Part shown: in pieces, positions 50,924-60,258 of the stretch
How positions within the stretch are numbered: position 1 is the stretch's first letter
Layout of the letters: each line of letters opens with the position of its first letter
NCBI RefSeq assembly: GCF_046054155.1
Contig: NZ_JBEQCT010000003.1
Coordinates: 310,001 to 374,000, forward strand
DNA: 64,000 bases
Direction: 5' to 3'
DNA from: Celerinatantimonas yamalensis
Lineage (GTDB): Bacteria; Pseudomonadota; Gammaproteobacteria; Enterobacterales; Celerinatantimonadaceae
Program-made: the position numbers and the translations under genes
The notes under the pieces: generated by a model
The model's input: only the letters and a program-made list of their open reading frames with translations
What the model was told of the DNA's origin: nothing
The model's database searches: none

Positions 50924-52032
50924 ATAACTATAAACCGGGCACGCTATTTATTGTTTTATCCTTTATTTTTACGTTACTGGGGCTGACCCAATCGGTGGTG
51001 TTAAACCTTACTGATTTGAGCATTCATTCCGATCATAACACCCTTTTATTAGGGGGATTTTTATTAGCAACGGTGGTTTATAGCTGCGTATCGCCCATTC
51101 ATTTTAAACATGTTTTAGTGACGCAGCTTGGTACGTTTATCAGTGCCTATTTGCTCATACATACGGGGGCTTTATTCTCGCCGGTGCCTGCTTTTTTCTG
51201 GTTTTACGTCTTAGCGGTGGTTTTATTAGCCAATCTTTCTTTGAAATATTTAGCCGAGCTGCCAGATAGACAGATTCCGCAGTTAGTGATGACGGCTCTT
51301 TTCGGTTTTTGGTGTCTGTATGTATGGCAGTTGAGTGTGACATTTTTACACGTGCCACAAGTGCTATTACCCACCCCAACGGCGATTGCTGGCGCACTGG
51401 CAACACATAGCGCGATGTTGTGGGGCGATTTTGTACAAACCGTGGTCAAGGCGGTTGTGGCGGGCTATCTACTGGGGAATGGTTTGGGCATCGTAACAGG
51501 GATATTGATTGAACGGTCACCTTTTTTGCAGCGTGGTTTTCTGCCCTTAGCCAACTTAACGAGCACCATTCCGTTGGTGGGTATCGCGCCCATTGCAGTC
51601 ATGTGGTTTGGTTTTGATTGGCCATCTAAGGCGGCTGTTATTGTATTAGTCACTTATTTCCCGGCGTTAGTTTCTACCCTGGCGGGGTTGCATTCGACCA
51701 ATAAACTAGAGGGTGAGTTGATGTATTCCTATGGTGCAAATTATTGGGTTACCCTAAAAATGTTACGCCTTCCCGCCGCAATGCCATTTATTTTTAATGC
51801 ATTGAAAGTGAATTCGGCATTGGCGTTGATTACCGCGATTGTGGCGGAATATTTTGGTTCGCCAACGGTAGGGTTGGGGTTTCGAATATCAGTCGAGGCA
51901 GCGCGCATGCACATGCCAATTGTTTGGTCGGCGATTGTGGTCGCGTCGGTGGCAGGTTCGTTGATCTATGCTGTTTTGGTTTATCTAGAGCGTCGAGTGA
52001 CTTTTTGGCACCCCGCTATTCGCAAGGCCTAA
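50920..52032 (+). CDS. pyrimidine-type ABC transporter permease 2, with extended N-terminus
   Basis: 370-residue permease. The C-terminal two thirds (from about 125) are a standard BPD_transp_1 unit with LLPTPTAIAGAL and EAA loop ELMYSYGANYWVTLKMLRLPAA (about 265-286). The first 120 residues add about four hydrophobic helices not found in ordinary SsuC-like permeases. The start is GTG 50920, six bases after AAGGAG; a TTG 27 bases upstream is rejected. Together with permease 1 it suggests a heterodimeric channel. Confidence 0.88.
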   Translation: MNNYKPGTLFIVLSFIFTLLGLTQSVVLNLTDLSIHSDHNTLLLGGFLLATVVYSCVSPIHFKHVLVTQLGTFISAYLLIHTGALFSPVPAFFWFYVLAVVLLANLSLKYLAELPDRQIPQLVMTALFGFWCLYVWQLSVTFLHVPQVLLPTPTAIAGALATHSAMLWGDFVQTVVKAVVAGYLLGNGLGIVTGILIERSPFLQRGFLPLANLTSTIPLVGIAPIAVMWFGFDWPSKAAVIVLVTYFPALVSTLAGLHSTNKLEGELMYSYGANYWVTLKMLRLPAAMPFIFNALKVNSALALITAIVAEYFGSPTVGLGFRISVEAARMHMPIVWSAIVVASVAGSLIYAVLVYLERRVTFWHPAIRKA

Positions 52033-52064
52033 GAGTTCAAGTCAATAATACAAAGGAAGAGTAG

Positions 52065-53084
52065 ATGATGAGTAAACTAACATTAAGTAAAATGCTACGG
52101 ACAGCTTGTGCAACGATTGTTGTGGCGACTCTGGCAACGACAGCTCATGCGATGGATAAGGTAACATTGCAATTAAAATGGCTGCCTCAAGCGCAGTTTG
52201 CTGGTTATTATGTTGCCAAGGAAAAAGGGTTTTATAAAGACCATGGGATTGAGGTCACGATTAAACCCGGCGGGACCGATATTTCCCCTGTGCAGGTGAT
52301 TGCTGGCCATTCTGCTGATGTTATCGTGGATTGGATGCCCGATGCCTTGGCGGCTCGGGAATCAGGGGTCCCATTGGTGAATATTGCGCAGATCTATAAT
52401 CGTTCTGGGATGATGTTGACCTGTAAAAAGTCATCGGGTATTCATTCGCCAGCCGATCTTAAGGGGAAAACATTGGGCGTGTGGTACGGCGGCAATGAAT
52501 ATCCATTTTTTAATTGGATGGCTAAATTGGGACTCAAACCCGGTAAAGATATTCATATTTTAAAGCAAGGGTTTAATGTTGATCCACTGCTACGCGGCCA
52601 AGCCGATTGCATTTCAGCGATGAACTATAATGAATATTGGCAGCTCATTGATGCAGGAATGAAACCCGATCAGTTGATCTCCTTTCCGTATGAAGACGAA
52701 GGCGTTTCGACACTTGAAGATGGGTTATATGTGTTAGCCCCTGATCTTAAAAAACCGGCGTTTGTCAGCAAAATGGCGAAGTTTCTAGCTGGAACCTTTG
52801 AAGGATGGAATTACGCGGTCAAACATCCTGAAGAAGCGGCTAAAATTGTTGTGGCACAAGATATGTCAGGTGCGGCAACGCTAGCGGTTCAGCAACGACA
52901 GATGGAAAACGTGGCGAAACTTATTACCTACGCCAATACCGATAAGATGGGTTACTTGGAACCTAAAGCTTATCATCGAACCATTAATATGTTACTCAAT
53001 AGTGGCAAAGCGACAGTGATTAAAAAAGATCCGGGTAACAGTGCGATGACGCATGTTGTTTGGGAACTGGCCAAAAAAGAATAA
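52065..53084 (+). CDS. NMT1/THI5-like substrate-binding protein
   Basis: Periplasmic binding protein of 339 residues with a signal peptide (about 1-28, cleavage after AHA). KVTLQLKWLPQAQFAGYYVAKEKGFY, then GIEVTIKPGG and FKTLGVWYGG-like features follow the family that binds formyl-aminopyrimidine and other pyrimidine precursors. Mature region includes two Cys (CKKS and ADCIS). It ends the transporter operon and is followed by a terminator. Substrate should be a pyrimidine given its neighbours, but thiamin-precursor binding is the family alternative. Confidence 0.88.
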   Translation: MMSKLTLSKMLRTACATIVVATLATTAHAMDKVTLQLKWLPQAQFAGYYVAKEKGFYKDHGIEVTIKPGGTDISPVQVIAGHSADVIVDWMPDALAARESGVPLVNIAQIYNRSGMMLTCKKSSGIHSPADLKGKTLGVWYGGNEYPFFNWMAKLGLKPGKDIHILKQGFNVDPLLRGQADCISAMNYNEYWQLIDAGMKPDQLISFPYEDEGVSTLEDGLYVLAPDLKKPAFVSKMAKFLAGTFEGWNYAVKHPEEAAKIVVAQDMSGAATLAVQQRQMENVAKLITYANTDKMGYLEPKAYHRTINMLLNSGKATVIKKDPGNSAMTHVVWELAKKE

Positions 53085-53093
53085 CCTCAATCC

Positions 53094-53126
53094 GCCTCAA
53101 CCTAATTCATCTTGGGTTGGGGCTTT
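53094..53126 (+). terminator. terminator of the pyrimidine transporter operon
   Basis: GCCTCAACCTAA and TTGGGTTGGGGC pair over 12 positions (two G-U) around TTCATC, then TTTG. It begins ten bases after the binding-protein stop. The T-run is short, so some read-through to the regulator gene is possible. Confidence 0.75.
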
Positions 53127-53197
53127 GTCAAATCCCCCGCCGCTCATTTATACTAGGCAACAATCGTGACTTCCTACATGACAGGCCAATTCAAATT

Positions 53198-53887
53198 ATG
53201 ACTGAGATCTTCGAAGCAAGTGAGATGACCCATCTTTTGCAGTTAGCGGATGAAGGCGACTCTGTGGCCTCGGCCAGTAAAGGGCGCATTCGCAAAAGTA
53301 ACGAAAATTTAATTTTAGCTGCAGCGGAGCGTATTTTTTCTCAATATGGGTTTAAAGGCACAACCATGGCCCAAATTGCCGAAGAGGCGGGTTTGCCTAA
53401 AGCTAATTTACACTACTATTTTTCCAGTAAAAAGAATCTATATTTACACTTGCTTGATCGCATTATGAACGAGTGGCTTGATCCCATGGCCGAAATTTAT
53501 CCAGGGGCTGATCCTAAAGTCGCGCTGGAAGCGTATGTTCGCCAGAAAATGCATCTCGTATTTGCACGCCCACAGGCGTCAAAGCTATTTGCTAATGAAT
53601 TGCTGCAAGGCGCTAAAGTTCTCAGTGGGTTGTTGCATAACACGCTCAAAACGCTGGTTGTAAAAAAATCAGCGGTGATTGAGCAGTGGATTAATGAAGG
53701 TAAAATTAAACCTATTGATAGTGTTCAACTGTTTTTTTCTATGTGGGCGATGACCCAAACCTATGCTGATTTTGACGTGCAGATTAATGCCATTTTAGGT
53801 GAGTCCATCCATACGCAAGCGCAGCAAGAGCGAGCCATTGAACATGTTTTAACGATGGTTTTGCGCAGCTGTGGGCTAGCCGATTAG
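53198..53887 (+). CDS. rutR: RutR-like TetR-family regulator of pyrimidine use
   Basis: TetR repressor of about 229 residues. Helix-turn-helix about 38-85: ILAAAERIFSQYGFKGTTMAQIAEEAGLPKAN plus LHYYFSSKKNLYLHLL. The C-terminal domain has EYIR-like AYVRQKMHL, RPQASKLFANELLQGA and FFSMWAMTQTYADFDVQI, close to E. coli RutR, which binds uracil and thymine. It lies between the transporter and catabolic operons, both with palindromes sharing TTGGTCAGG, its likely targets. ATG 53198 lacks a strong ribosome site; ATG 53225 is an alternative. Confidence 0.88.
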   Translation: MTEIFEASEMTHLLQLADEGDSVASASKGRIRKSNENLILAAAERIFSQYGFKGTTMAQIAEEAGLPKANLHYYFSSKKNLYLHLLDRIMNEWLDPMAEIYPGADPKVALEAYVRQKMHLVFARPQASKLFANELLQGAKVLSGLLHNTLKTLVVKKSAVIEQWINEGKIKPIDSVQLFFSMWAMTQTYADFDVQINAILGESIHTQAQQERAIEHVLTMVLRSCGLAD

Positions 53888-54033
53888 TTTTCCTCCTTTT
53901 CTCAACACAGAGGCATGTGCACATTATATAAGCAATAAAAGCACGATTTTTGTGCAAACTGCTCTCTTCCTCTTCATTTTCAGTTATTCATTCATGAGTC
54001 GATTGCCCACAGTTGCTGGGTTTATAGACATTT

Positions 54034-54100
54034 CTGACTATTTGGTCAGGTTGGCATAAATATCGCTTTGCTTCATATAATCCTAACTAATTGGTCAGGA
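54034..54100 (+). promoter_or_regulatory. preT promoter flanked by two RutR-like operators
   Basis: Operator 1 is CTGAC-N6-GTCAG (54034-54049). Next is TTGGCA (54051-54056) as -35 and a perfect TATAAT (54076-54081) as -10, with a 19-base spacer. Operator 2 is TCCTAACTAATTGGTCAGGA (54081-54100, eight of ten positions paired), beginning at the last base of the -10. Both contain TTGGTCAGG. A repressor on both sites would cover the promoter. The preT start lies 33 bases downstream. Confidence 0.8.
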
Positions 54101-54132
54101 TTTAGTGCCAAATAATGACTAGGGGCAAGACT

Positions 54133-55533
54133 ATGACTCATCTTCATGCATCTTTGAACAAATCGGCTGAGCAGGACGCTGCGCCGTGCTCAAATGTTGG
54201 TCATCAACGTGAATTCTGTGACCATCCCCCCCCATTGTCGGTCGCAGCTGCTATGGCTGAAGCCAGCCGCTGCTACTACTGTTATGACGCGCCGTGTATG
54301 AATGCCTGTCCCACGCAGATTAATGTCCCGCAGTTTATTCAACGAATTAGCGAACATAATATTCGAGGTGCCGCACAGAGCATCCTATCTGCCAACGAGC
54401 TAGGCGGGATGTGTGCCAGAGTTTGTCCCACCGAAGTATTGTGCGAACAAGCGTGTGTTCGTCAAACACAAGAGCAAAAACCTGTTCAAATTGGGCGCTT
54501 ACAGCGTTATGCAACGGATCAATATTTTGCTAATCCAGGTCAGCCGTTATTTCAGCGAGCTGCTGCAACGGGAAAATCCGTGGCAGTGGTGGGGAGCGGA
54601 CCAGCTGGATTAACGGTGGCGCATCGCTTGGCCAGACAAGGGCATGCAGTCGTTATATTTGATGCGCGCCCCAAATTGGGCGGGTTAAATGAATATGGCT
54701 TGGCACGCTATAAAACATCAAGCGATTTTGCTCAAGCCGAAATTAAGTGGTTACTGTCGATTGGCGGGATTGAAGTCCGATGCCAGCAGACATTAGGTGA
54801 AACTATTCATCTGAAACAGCTGCAAGATGAGTTTGACGCCGTATTCTTGGGGCTAGGGCTCACGGCAGTGAATCCGCTCGGTATCGAATCACCCAAGCTT
54901 GCATCGGTGCGAGAGGCCGTAGATTTTATCGCCGATATTCGCCAAGCCGATGATCTCTGTGAAGTTGAAGTCGGACAACGCGTAATTGTCATTGGCGGCG
55001 GAATGACCGCAGTTGACGCTGCGGTGCAGGCAAAAAAACTAGGCGCCGATGAGGTAACCATGGTGTACCGGCGCGGCGAAGCGTCATTTAAAGCCTCACC
55101 CTATGAGATTAACTGGGCGCGACAAAATGGCGTCGTGATCGAGTGCTGGGCGCGGCCCGAAGCGATTATCATGGATGACAAGCTACAAGGGATGTCTTTT
55201 ATTAAAACCACTGAAGTAGAAGGGCAGTTGCTGGATACCACAACGCGTTTCACTCTTGCGGCAGACATGTTGTTAAAAGCGATTGGACAGCGTTATCTGC
55301 CTTGGTCAGATGATCAGCATCCGGCACTGGAACAAGGGCGGATTGCCGTTGATGAACAGTGCCAGACCTCTATAGCTGGCGTTTGGGCTGGGGGCGACTG
55401 CGTGGCGGGCGGCGCGGATCTCACAGTGGATGCTGTGCGACTGGGTCAAATTGCGGCCCACTCAATTGACACGGCATTGCGTCTTGATAGCCGTTTATGT
55501 ACCGCGATAGAACAGGAGCGTACCCATGGCTGA
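54133..55533 (+). CDS. preT: NAD-dependent dihydropyrimidine dehydrogenase subunit PreT
   Basis: FAD/[4Fe-4S] electron-entry subunit that takes electrons from NADH for reducing uracil and thymine. The 466 residues have an N-terminal iron-sulphur region (CYYCYDAPCMNACPTQI and GGMCARVCPTEVLCEQACVR), an FAD site AVVGSGPAGLTVAHRLA (about 155), an NAD(H) site VIVIGGGMTAVDAAVQA (about 290) and VWAGGDCVAGGADLTVDA. ATG 54133 follows AGGGG at seven bases; an ATG at 54115 is less likely. It is longer than E. coli PreT (about 412) by an N-terminal tail. Overlaps preA by eight bases. Confidence 0.95.
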   Translation: MTHLHASLNKSAEQDAAPCSNVGHQREFCDHPPPLSVAAAMAEASRCYYCYDAPCMNACPTQINVPQFIQRISEHNIRGAAQSILSANELGGMCARVCPTEVLCEQACVRQTQEQKPVQIGRLQRYATDQYFANPGQPLFQRAAATGKSVAVVGSGPAGLTVAHRLARQGHAVVIFDARPKLGGLNEYGLARYKTSSDFAQAEIKWLLSIGGIEVRCQQTLGETIHLKQLQDEFDAVFLGLGLTAVNPLGIESPKLASVREAVDFIADIRQADDLCEVEVGQRVIVIGGGMTAVDAAVQAKKLGADEVTMVYRRGEASFKASPYEINWARQNGVVIECWARPEAIIMDDKLQGMSFIKTTEVEGQLLDTTTRFTLAADMLLKAIGQRYLPWSDDQHPALEQGRIAVDEQCQTSIAGVWAGGDCVAGGADLTVDAVRLGQIAAHSIDTALRLDSRLCTAIEQERTHG

Positions 55534-56851
55534 TCTAACCTCTCGCTTTTTGGGAATTCATAGCCCTAATCCGTTTTGGTTGGCTTCGGCTCCGCCGACG
55601 GATAAAGAATACAATGTCGTGCGCGCTTTTGAAGCGGGTTGGGGTGGGGTGGTTTGGAAAACACTGGGGCTCGACCCGCATGTCGTGAATGTGAAAGGGC
55701 CTCGTTATAGCACGTTGCGCTCACCTGATCGCAATATTATGGGCTTGAATAATATTGAGCTGATTACCGACCGCAGCTTGGATGTCAATTTAGAGGAAAT
55801 TGCTCGAGTCAAACGCAACTGGCCGGATCGGGCACTGATCGTTTCGCTGATGGTGCCCTGTGATGAAGAGTCTTGGAAATTTATACTCCCGCTAGTGGAA
55901 CAAACTGGAGCCGATGGTGTTGAACTGAACTTTGGTTGCCCTCATGGCATGAGTGAGCGGGGGATGGGAGCCGCGGTGGGTCAGGTCCCCGAATACATTG
56001 AGATGGTCACACGGTGGTGTAAGCAGTATTGCTCGCTGCCGGTGATTGTCAAACTCACACCGAATGTGACCGACATCCGTTATCCGGCTCAGGCCGCCCA
56101 GCGCGGTGGAGCTGATGCGGTGTCACTCATCAATACCATCAACTCAGTGATGGGGGTTGATTTAAATGCGATGTTGATGAGTCCTCATACGGGCAATCAA
56201 GGCTCGCATGGCGGTTATTGTGGGCCAGCTGTCAAGCCGATTGCGCTGAATATGGTCTCAGAGATTGGCCGAACAAGCGAAACTCGCAATCTTCCTATTT
56301 CAGGCATCGGGGGGATCTCAACCTGGCGTGATGCGGCTGAGTTTATCGCGTTAGGTTGCTCCAATGTTCAAGTGTGTACTGCGGTGATGGTGCATGGCTT
56401 TCGCATCATCGACGATATGCTCAGTGGTCTGTCAAATTTCATGGATGAGGCGGGCTATACATCAATTGCGGATTTTTGTGGGAAGGCGCTGCCATCGGTA
56501 ACTGATTGGCGCTATCTCAATTTGAATCACGTGAGTAAAGCCGTCATTAATCAGGCGAGTTGTATTCAATGTGGTAAGTGTCACATCGCCTGTGAAGACA
56601 CTGCGCATCAGGCGATTACCCGCAGTAAAAATGGCCAGCGTTACTACGAAGTCAAAGAACAAGATTGTGTGGGATGTAACCTCTGTGTCTCTATCTGCCC
56701 GATTGAAGATTGCATTACTCTGCGTACGCTCGCCCCTGGTGAAGTTGACCACCGGACGGGTGAAGTGGTGCGAGCAGACTCTGCCAACTGGACGCAGCAC
56801 CCCAATAACCCATTAGCCGAAGCGGATACTATCCGCCCTCTCGTAGAATAA
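55526..56851 (+). CDS. preA: NAD-dependent dihydropyrimidine dehydrogenase subunit PreA
   Basis: FMN subunit that reduces uracil or thymine to the 5,6-dihydro form. About 441 residues: TIM barrel (1-320) with ASAPPTDKEYNVVRAFEAGWGG, the catalytic Cys in ELNFGCPHGMSERGMGAAVGQ, VIVKLTPNVTDI and GIGGISTWRDAAEFI (FMN phosphate), then a ferredoxin tail with CIQCGKCHIACEDTAHQAI and CVGCNLCVSICPIEDCI for two [4Fe-4S] clusters. Start overlaps the preT stop. The E. coli enzyme is slightly shorter. Confidence 0.96.
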   Translation: MADLTSRFLGIHSPNPFWLASAPPTDKEYNVVRAFEAGWGGVVWKTLGLDPHVVNVKGPRYSTLRSPDRNIMGLNNIELITDRSLDVNLEEIARVKRNWPDRALIVSLMVPCDEESWKFILPLVEQTGADGVELNFGCPHGMSERGMGAAVGQVPEYIEMVTRWCKQYCSLPVIVKLTPNVTDIRYPAQAAQRGGADAVSLINTINSVMGVDLNAMLMSPHTGNQGSHGGYCGPAVKPIALNMVSEIGRTSETRNLPISGIGGISTWRDAAEFIALGCSNVQVCTAVMVHGFRIIDDMLSGLSNFMDEAGYTSIADFCGKALPSVTDWRYLNLNHVSKAVINQASCIQCGKCHIACEDTAHQAITRSKNGQRYYEVKEQDCVGCNLCVSICPIEDCITLRTLAPGEVDHRTGEVVRADSANWTQHPNNPLAEADTIRPLVE

Positions 56852-56857
56852 GGAAAT

Positions 56858-58303
56858 ATGATGACGACACTACTAATCAAAGGCGGAATCGTAGTCAATG
56901 CGGACCGACAATTTCAGGCCGATGTGTTATGCGTTGATGGCGTGATTGCCCAAATTGATGAAACCATTTGTGCCCCTGAAGATGCACAAGTGATTGATGC
57001 ATCGGGGCAATTAGTCATGCCAGGCGGGATTGATCCGCATACCCACATGAATTTCCCGTTTATGGGAACGACCACCGTGGACGATTTTTATAGCGGTACC
57101 AGCGCCGCATTAGCGGGAGGGACCACCACTATCATCGATTTTGTGATCCCGAATCCTCAAGAGCCACTCCTTGAAGCCTATCAAAAATGGCGTCGCTGGG
57201 CTGAATCAGCTGTGGCAGATTACAGCTTTCATGTGGCGATCACTTGGTGGGATGAGTCTGTCCGCCAAGATATGAAAACCTTAGTTGAACAACACGGGGT
57301 CAATAGCTTTAAACATTTTATGGCCTATAAAAACGCCATCATGTGTGATGATGAAACACTGGTCAATAGCTTTCGCCGCTCTTTGGAACTAGGGGCGATG
57401 CCAACCGTGCACGCTGAAAATGGTGAGCTGGTCTATCTGTTGCAACAACAGGTCAAAGAGATGGGCATCACCGGTCCAGAAGGTCATCCTCTATCGCGCC
57501 CAGCGATGGTTGAAGCAGAAGCGGCAAATCGGGCGATTGCGATTGCAGATGTGATTGGAGTGCCGATTTATGTCGTGCATGTTTCCTGTCAGGAATCAGC
57601 GGATGCGATCGCGCGAGCGCGTGCTCGCGGGCAGCGGGTTTATGGTGAAGTATTGGCGGGTCACTTAGTGATTGATGACAGTGTTTATCGGGACCCAGAT
57701 TATACCCAAGCTGCCGCGCATGTGATGAGCCCACCGTTTAGACCGAAACATCACCAAGAAGCGTTATGGACAGGTTTACAGTCGGGCCAATTGCATACCA
57801 CCGCAACGGATCATTGTACCTTTTGCGCGGCGCAAAAAGCCGCTGGCGCTGATGATTTTGCCAAGATCCCCAATGGTTGTGGCGGGGTTGAAGAGCGTAT
57901 GGCGGTGATCTGGGATGCTGGGGTTGGCACGGGACGGTTAACGCCAAGTGAGTTTGTGGCAATTACATCAGCCAATGCCGCTAAGCTATTTAATATCTAC
58001 CCGCGCAAGGGCTTGATTGCTGTGGGCTCAGATGCCGACCTCGTGATTTGGGACCCGCAAGCTAGTCGCACTATTTCGGCCAAAACTCATCACTCCAACA
58101 ATGACTTTAATGTGTTTGAAGGGCGCACAGTGACCGGTATTCCCTCTCACACAATCAGTCACGGCAAAGTGGTTTGGGCCAATGGTCAATTACATGTTGA
58201 AAAAGGCGCGGGTCACTATATTAAACGGGCTGCCTTTGGCGACAATTTCACGGCCAATGCAACGCGTCAGCAACAGCTAACACCGACCGCCGTTAAACGT
58301 TAA
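56858..58303 (+). CDS. hydA: dihydropyrimidinase
   Basis: Binuclear zinc amidohydrolase that opens dihydrouracil to N-carbamoyl-beta-alanine. The 481 residues have GGIDPHTHMNFPFMGTTTVDDF (metal His pair), the carboxylated Lys in SFKHFMAYKNAIM, the metal His in TVHAENGELV and VYVVHVSCQESADA, and the metal Asp near TTATDHCTF. AAGGAAA is upstream; ATG 56861 is as good a start as 56858. It sits seven bases after preA and 29 before the next gene, in the order of steps in the pathway. Confidence 0.96.
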   Translation: MMTTLLIKGGIVVNADRQFQADVLCVDGVIAQIDETICAPEDAQVIDASGQLVMPGGIDPHTHMNFPFMGTTTVDDFYSGTSAALAGGTTTIIDFVIPNPQEPLLEAYQKWRRWAESAVADYSFHVAITWWDESVRQDMKTLVEQHGVNSFKHFMAYKNAIMCDDETLVNSFRRSLELGAMPTVHAENGELVYLLQQQVKEMGITGPEGHPLSRPAMVEAEAANRAIAIADVIGVPIYVVHVSCQESADAIARARARGQRVYGEVLAGHLVIDDSVYRDPDYTQAAAHVMSPPFRPKHHQEALWTGLQSGQLHTTATDHCTFCAAQKAAGADDFAKIPNGCGGVEERMAVIWDAGVGTGRLTPSEFVAITSANAAKLFNIYPRKGLIAVGSDADLVIWDPQASRTISAKTHHSNNDFNVFEGRTVTGIPSHTISHGKVVWANGQLHVEKGAGHYIKRAAFGDNFTANATRQQQLTPTAVKR

Positions 58304-58332
58304 TGCACCATAACAGTTCAAGGATTATAACC

Positions 58333-59604
58333 ATGGATACAGCGACACAGACAAATTCTACAGCTATGAATATTGACACACTACGAATTAATGGTGAGCG
58401 AATTTGGCAATCATTAATGGATTTGGCCAAAATTGGTGAAACGCCTAAAGGTGGGGTTTGCCGATTAACTTTAACTGAGACCGACCGCCACGGTCGGGAT
58501 TTGGTGATTAGCTGGGCAAAAGAAGCCGGATTATCGGTAACAATCGATAAAATTGGTAATGTGTTTATGCGCCGAGACGGTTGCAATAATGAACTCCCAC
58601 CGATTATGGCGGGGAGCCATATCGATACCCAGCCAACGGGAGGCAAGTTTGATGGTAATTTTGGTGTGCTGGCTGCCCTTGAGGTTATTCGTACTTTGAA
58701 CGATCACAATATTACCACTGAAGCGCCAATTGAAATGGTGTTTTGGACTAATGAGGAGGGATCGCGGTTCGTGCCAGTGATGATGGGCTCGGGGGTCTTT
58801 GCCGATCAATTTTCATTAGAACATGCTTATGCGGCGACCGATATAGATGGGAAGACGGTCAAAGATGAATTAACCAAGATTGGCTATGTCGGTGAGCAGG
58901 AACCGGGTGATCATCCGTTTGCGGCTTATTTTGAAGCCCATATTGAGCAAGGGCCAATTCTTGAAGATGAAGAGAAAGTGATTGGTGTCGTGCAAGGGGT
59001 ATTAGGGATACGCTGGTATGACTGCGTGGTCACAGGAATGGAAGCTCATGCTGGCCCCACACCCATGCATTTGCGCCAAGATGCCATGCAAGTCTCTGCC
59101 AAGATCATGCAAGAAGTAGTAGCGATTGCGCTTCGTGTCGGTGAGCATGGCCGCGGTACGGTAGGTATGGCGCAAGTTTATCCCAATAGCCGTAATGTGA
59201 TCCCCGGTCAGGTTACATTTTCAATTGATTTTCGCAATATGACCGATGAACTGGTTGACGAAATGGACACGCAATTGCGTGAATTTACCGCGGATCTGGC
59301 CAAACAGACTGGGCTGCGTATCGACCTCAAATTGGTGTCAAACTATAAAGCGGCGCCTTTTCATCCAGAGTGCAAAGACGCGGTACGCAATGCAGCTGAA
59401 AAACTTGGTTATTCGCATATGGATATTGTCTCTGGCGCTGGGCACGATGCGGTGTATATGTCTGAACTCGCGCCCACAGGGATGATTTTCATCCCGTGTA
59501 AAAATGGCATCAGTCATAATGAAATTGAAGATACTAAACCATCCGAGGTTGAAGCTGGCACGAATGTATTGTTGCATGCGATATTAGCTCGCGCGCTCTT
59601 GTAG
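58333..59604 (+). CDS. pydC: N-carbamoyl-beta-alanine amidohydrolase (Zn-dependent, M20 type)
   Basis: Final step of reductive pyrimidine degradation: N-carbamoyl-beta-alanine to beta-alanine, CO2 and ammonia. The 423 residues show the M20/HyuC-AmaB motifs: GSHIDTQPTGGKFDGNFGV (metal His and bridging Asp), EMVFWTNEEGSRF (catalytic Glu pair), FEAHIEQGPILE (His), GMEAHAGPTPM and GAGHDAVYMSELAPT (His). The ATG at 58333 has AAGGAT eight bases before it; the ten extra upstream codons are rejected. L-carbamoylase activity is the family alternative, but the cluster makes pyrimidine use most likely. Confidence 0.94.
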   Translation: MDTATQTNSTAMNIDTLRINGERIWQSLMDLAKIGETPKGGVCRLTLTETDRHGRDLVISWAKEAGLSVTIDKIGNVFMRRDGCNNELPPIMAGSHIDTQPTGGKFDGNFGVLAALEVIRTLNDHNITTEAPIEMVFWTNEEGSRFVPVMMGSGVFADQFSLEHAYAATDIDGKTVKDELTKIGYVGEQEPGDHPFAAYFEAHIEQGPILEDEEKVIGVVQGVLGIRWYDCVVTGMEAHAGPTPMHLRQDAMQVSAKIMQEVVAIALRVGEHGRGTVGMAQVYPNSRNVIPGQVTFSIDFRNMTDELVDEMDTQLREFTADLAKQTGLRIDLKLVSNYKAAPFHPECKDAVRNAAEKLGYSHMDIVSGAGHDAVYMSELAPTGMIFIPCKNGISHNEIEDTKPSEVEAGTNVLLHAILARALL

Positions 59605-59613
59605 CTTTATCCC

Positions 59614-59639
59614 AAAGTGCCCCTCATTGGGGGGCCTTT
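59614..59639 (+). terminator. terminator of the preTA-hydA-pydC operon
   Basis: AAAG/CTTT and GCCCC/GGGGC arms around TCATT form a hairpin with a small bulge, followed by a short TTTG-GTCTTTG stretch. It starts nine bases after the last stop codon. Confidence 0.7.
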
Positions 59640-60258
59640 GGTCTTTGTTCGGGTGAAGTCTTAACAGGTTCATCAATATTTGTGTTAGATTCCGGCTTCC
59701 CTTAACCTTTCATCAATTTGTCTTCGTGTGTAGAATTTATTAGCCCTCATTAAATTCAGCAAGCGGAACAAAAATTGAAACATTGTTTTGTATATCTATC
59801 TACTATATTATCGGTAGCGGATCTTACTAAAAACAACTCGTTATGATCGTCCAATCGCTAATGAGGCGCTTTGCGTCATAACTAAATATCTCATTTTGTC
59901 AAAAACTCGAGTCAACCAAGCAGTATAGGATGCGACAACGTTTGTTTTGATCTATCCAATTGATGCTCGCTTAGAGTGGTGTGATGAGTGAGGCATCTTC
60001 ATTGACTGTTAGGCAACATTAATTAACCTTAATGGCACAATGTCTGAATAATTAATTATCTTTATTATCAATTATATATGAAATTGTAAGATATGTATAT
60101 AACTTGGGTATATATGTTGTTTCAACAGGTTATTTGAAGTAGATTAATGGCCTTTAAGCTAGTATTTTTAATAGCTTAATAAAATGGAGAGACGAGTTAG
60201 TTGTGCAAGGTATGCATTATAGAATTATTGACGTGAGTGTGAAGCAGGTGATGGAGTG
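59640..60258. other. intergenic region upstream of the PAS-GGDEF-EAL gene
   Basis: About 620 AT-rich bases with no supported gene. GTTATGA (59841) and TCATAAC (59876) form a loose inverted repeat around a G/C-rich core. Multiple TATA-like stretches near 60080-60120 could be the promoter of the sensor gene; none stands out. Confidence 0.45.
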
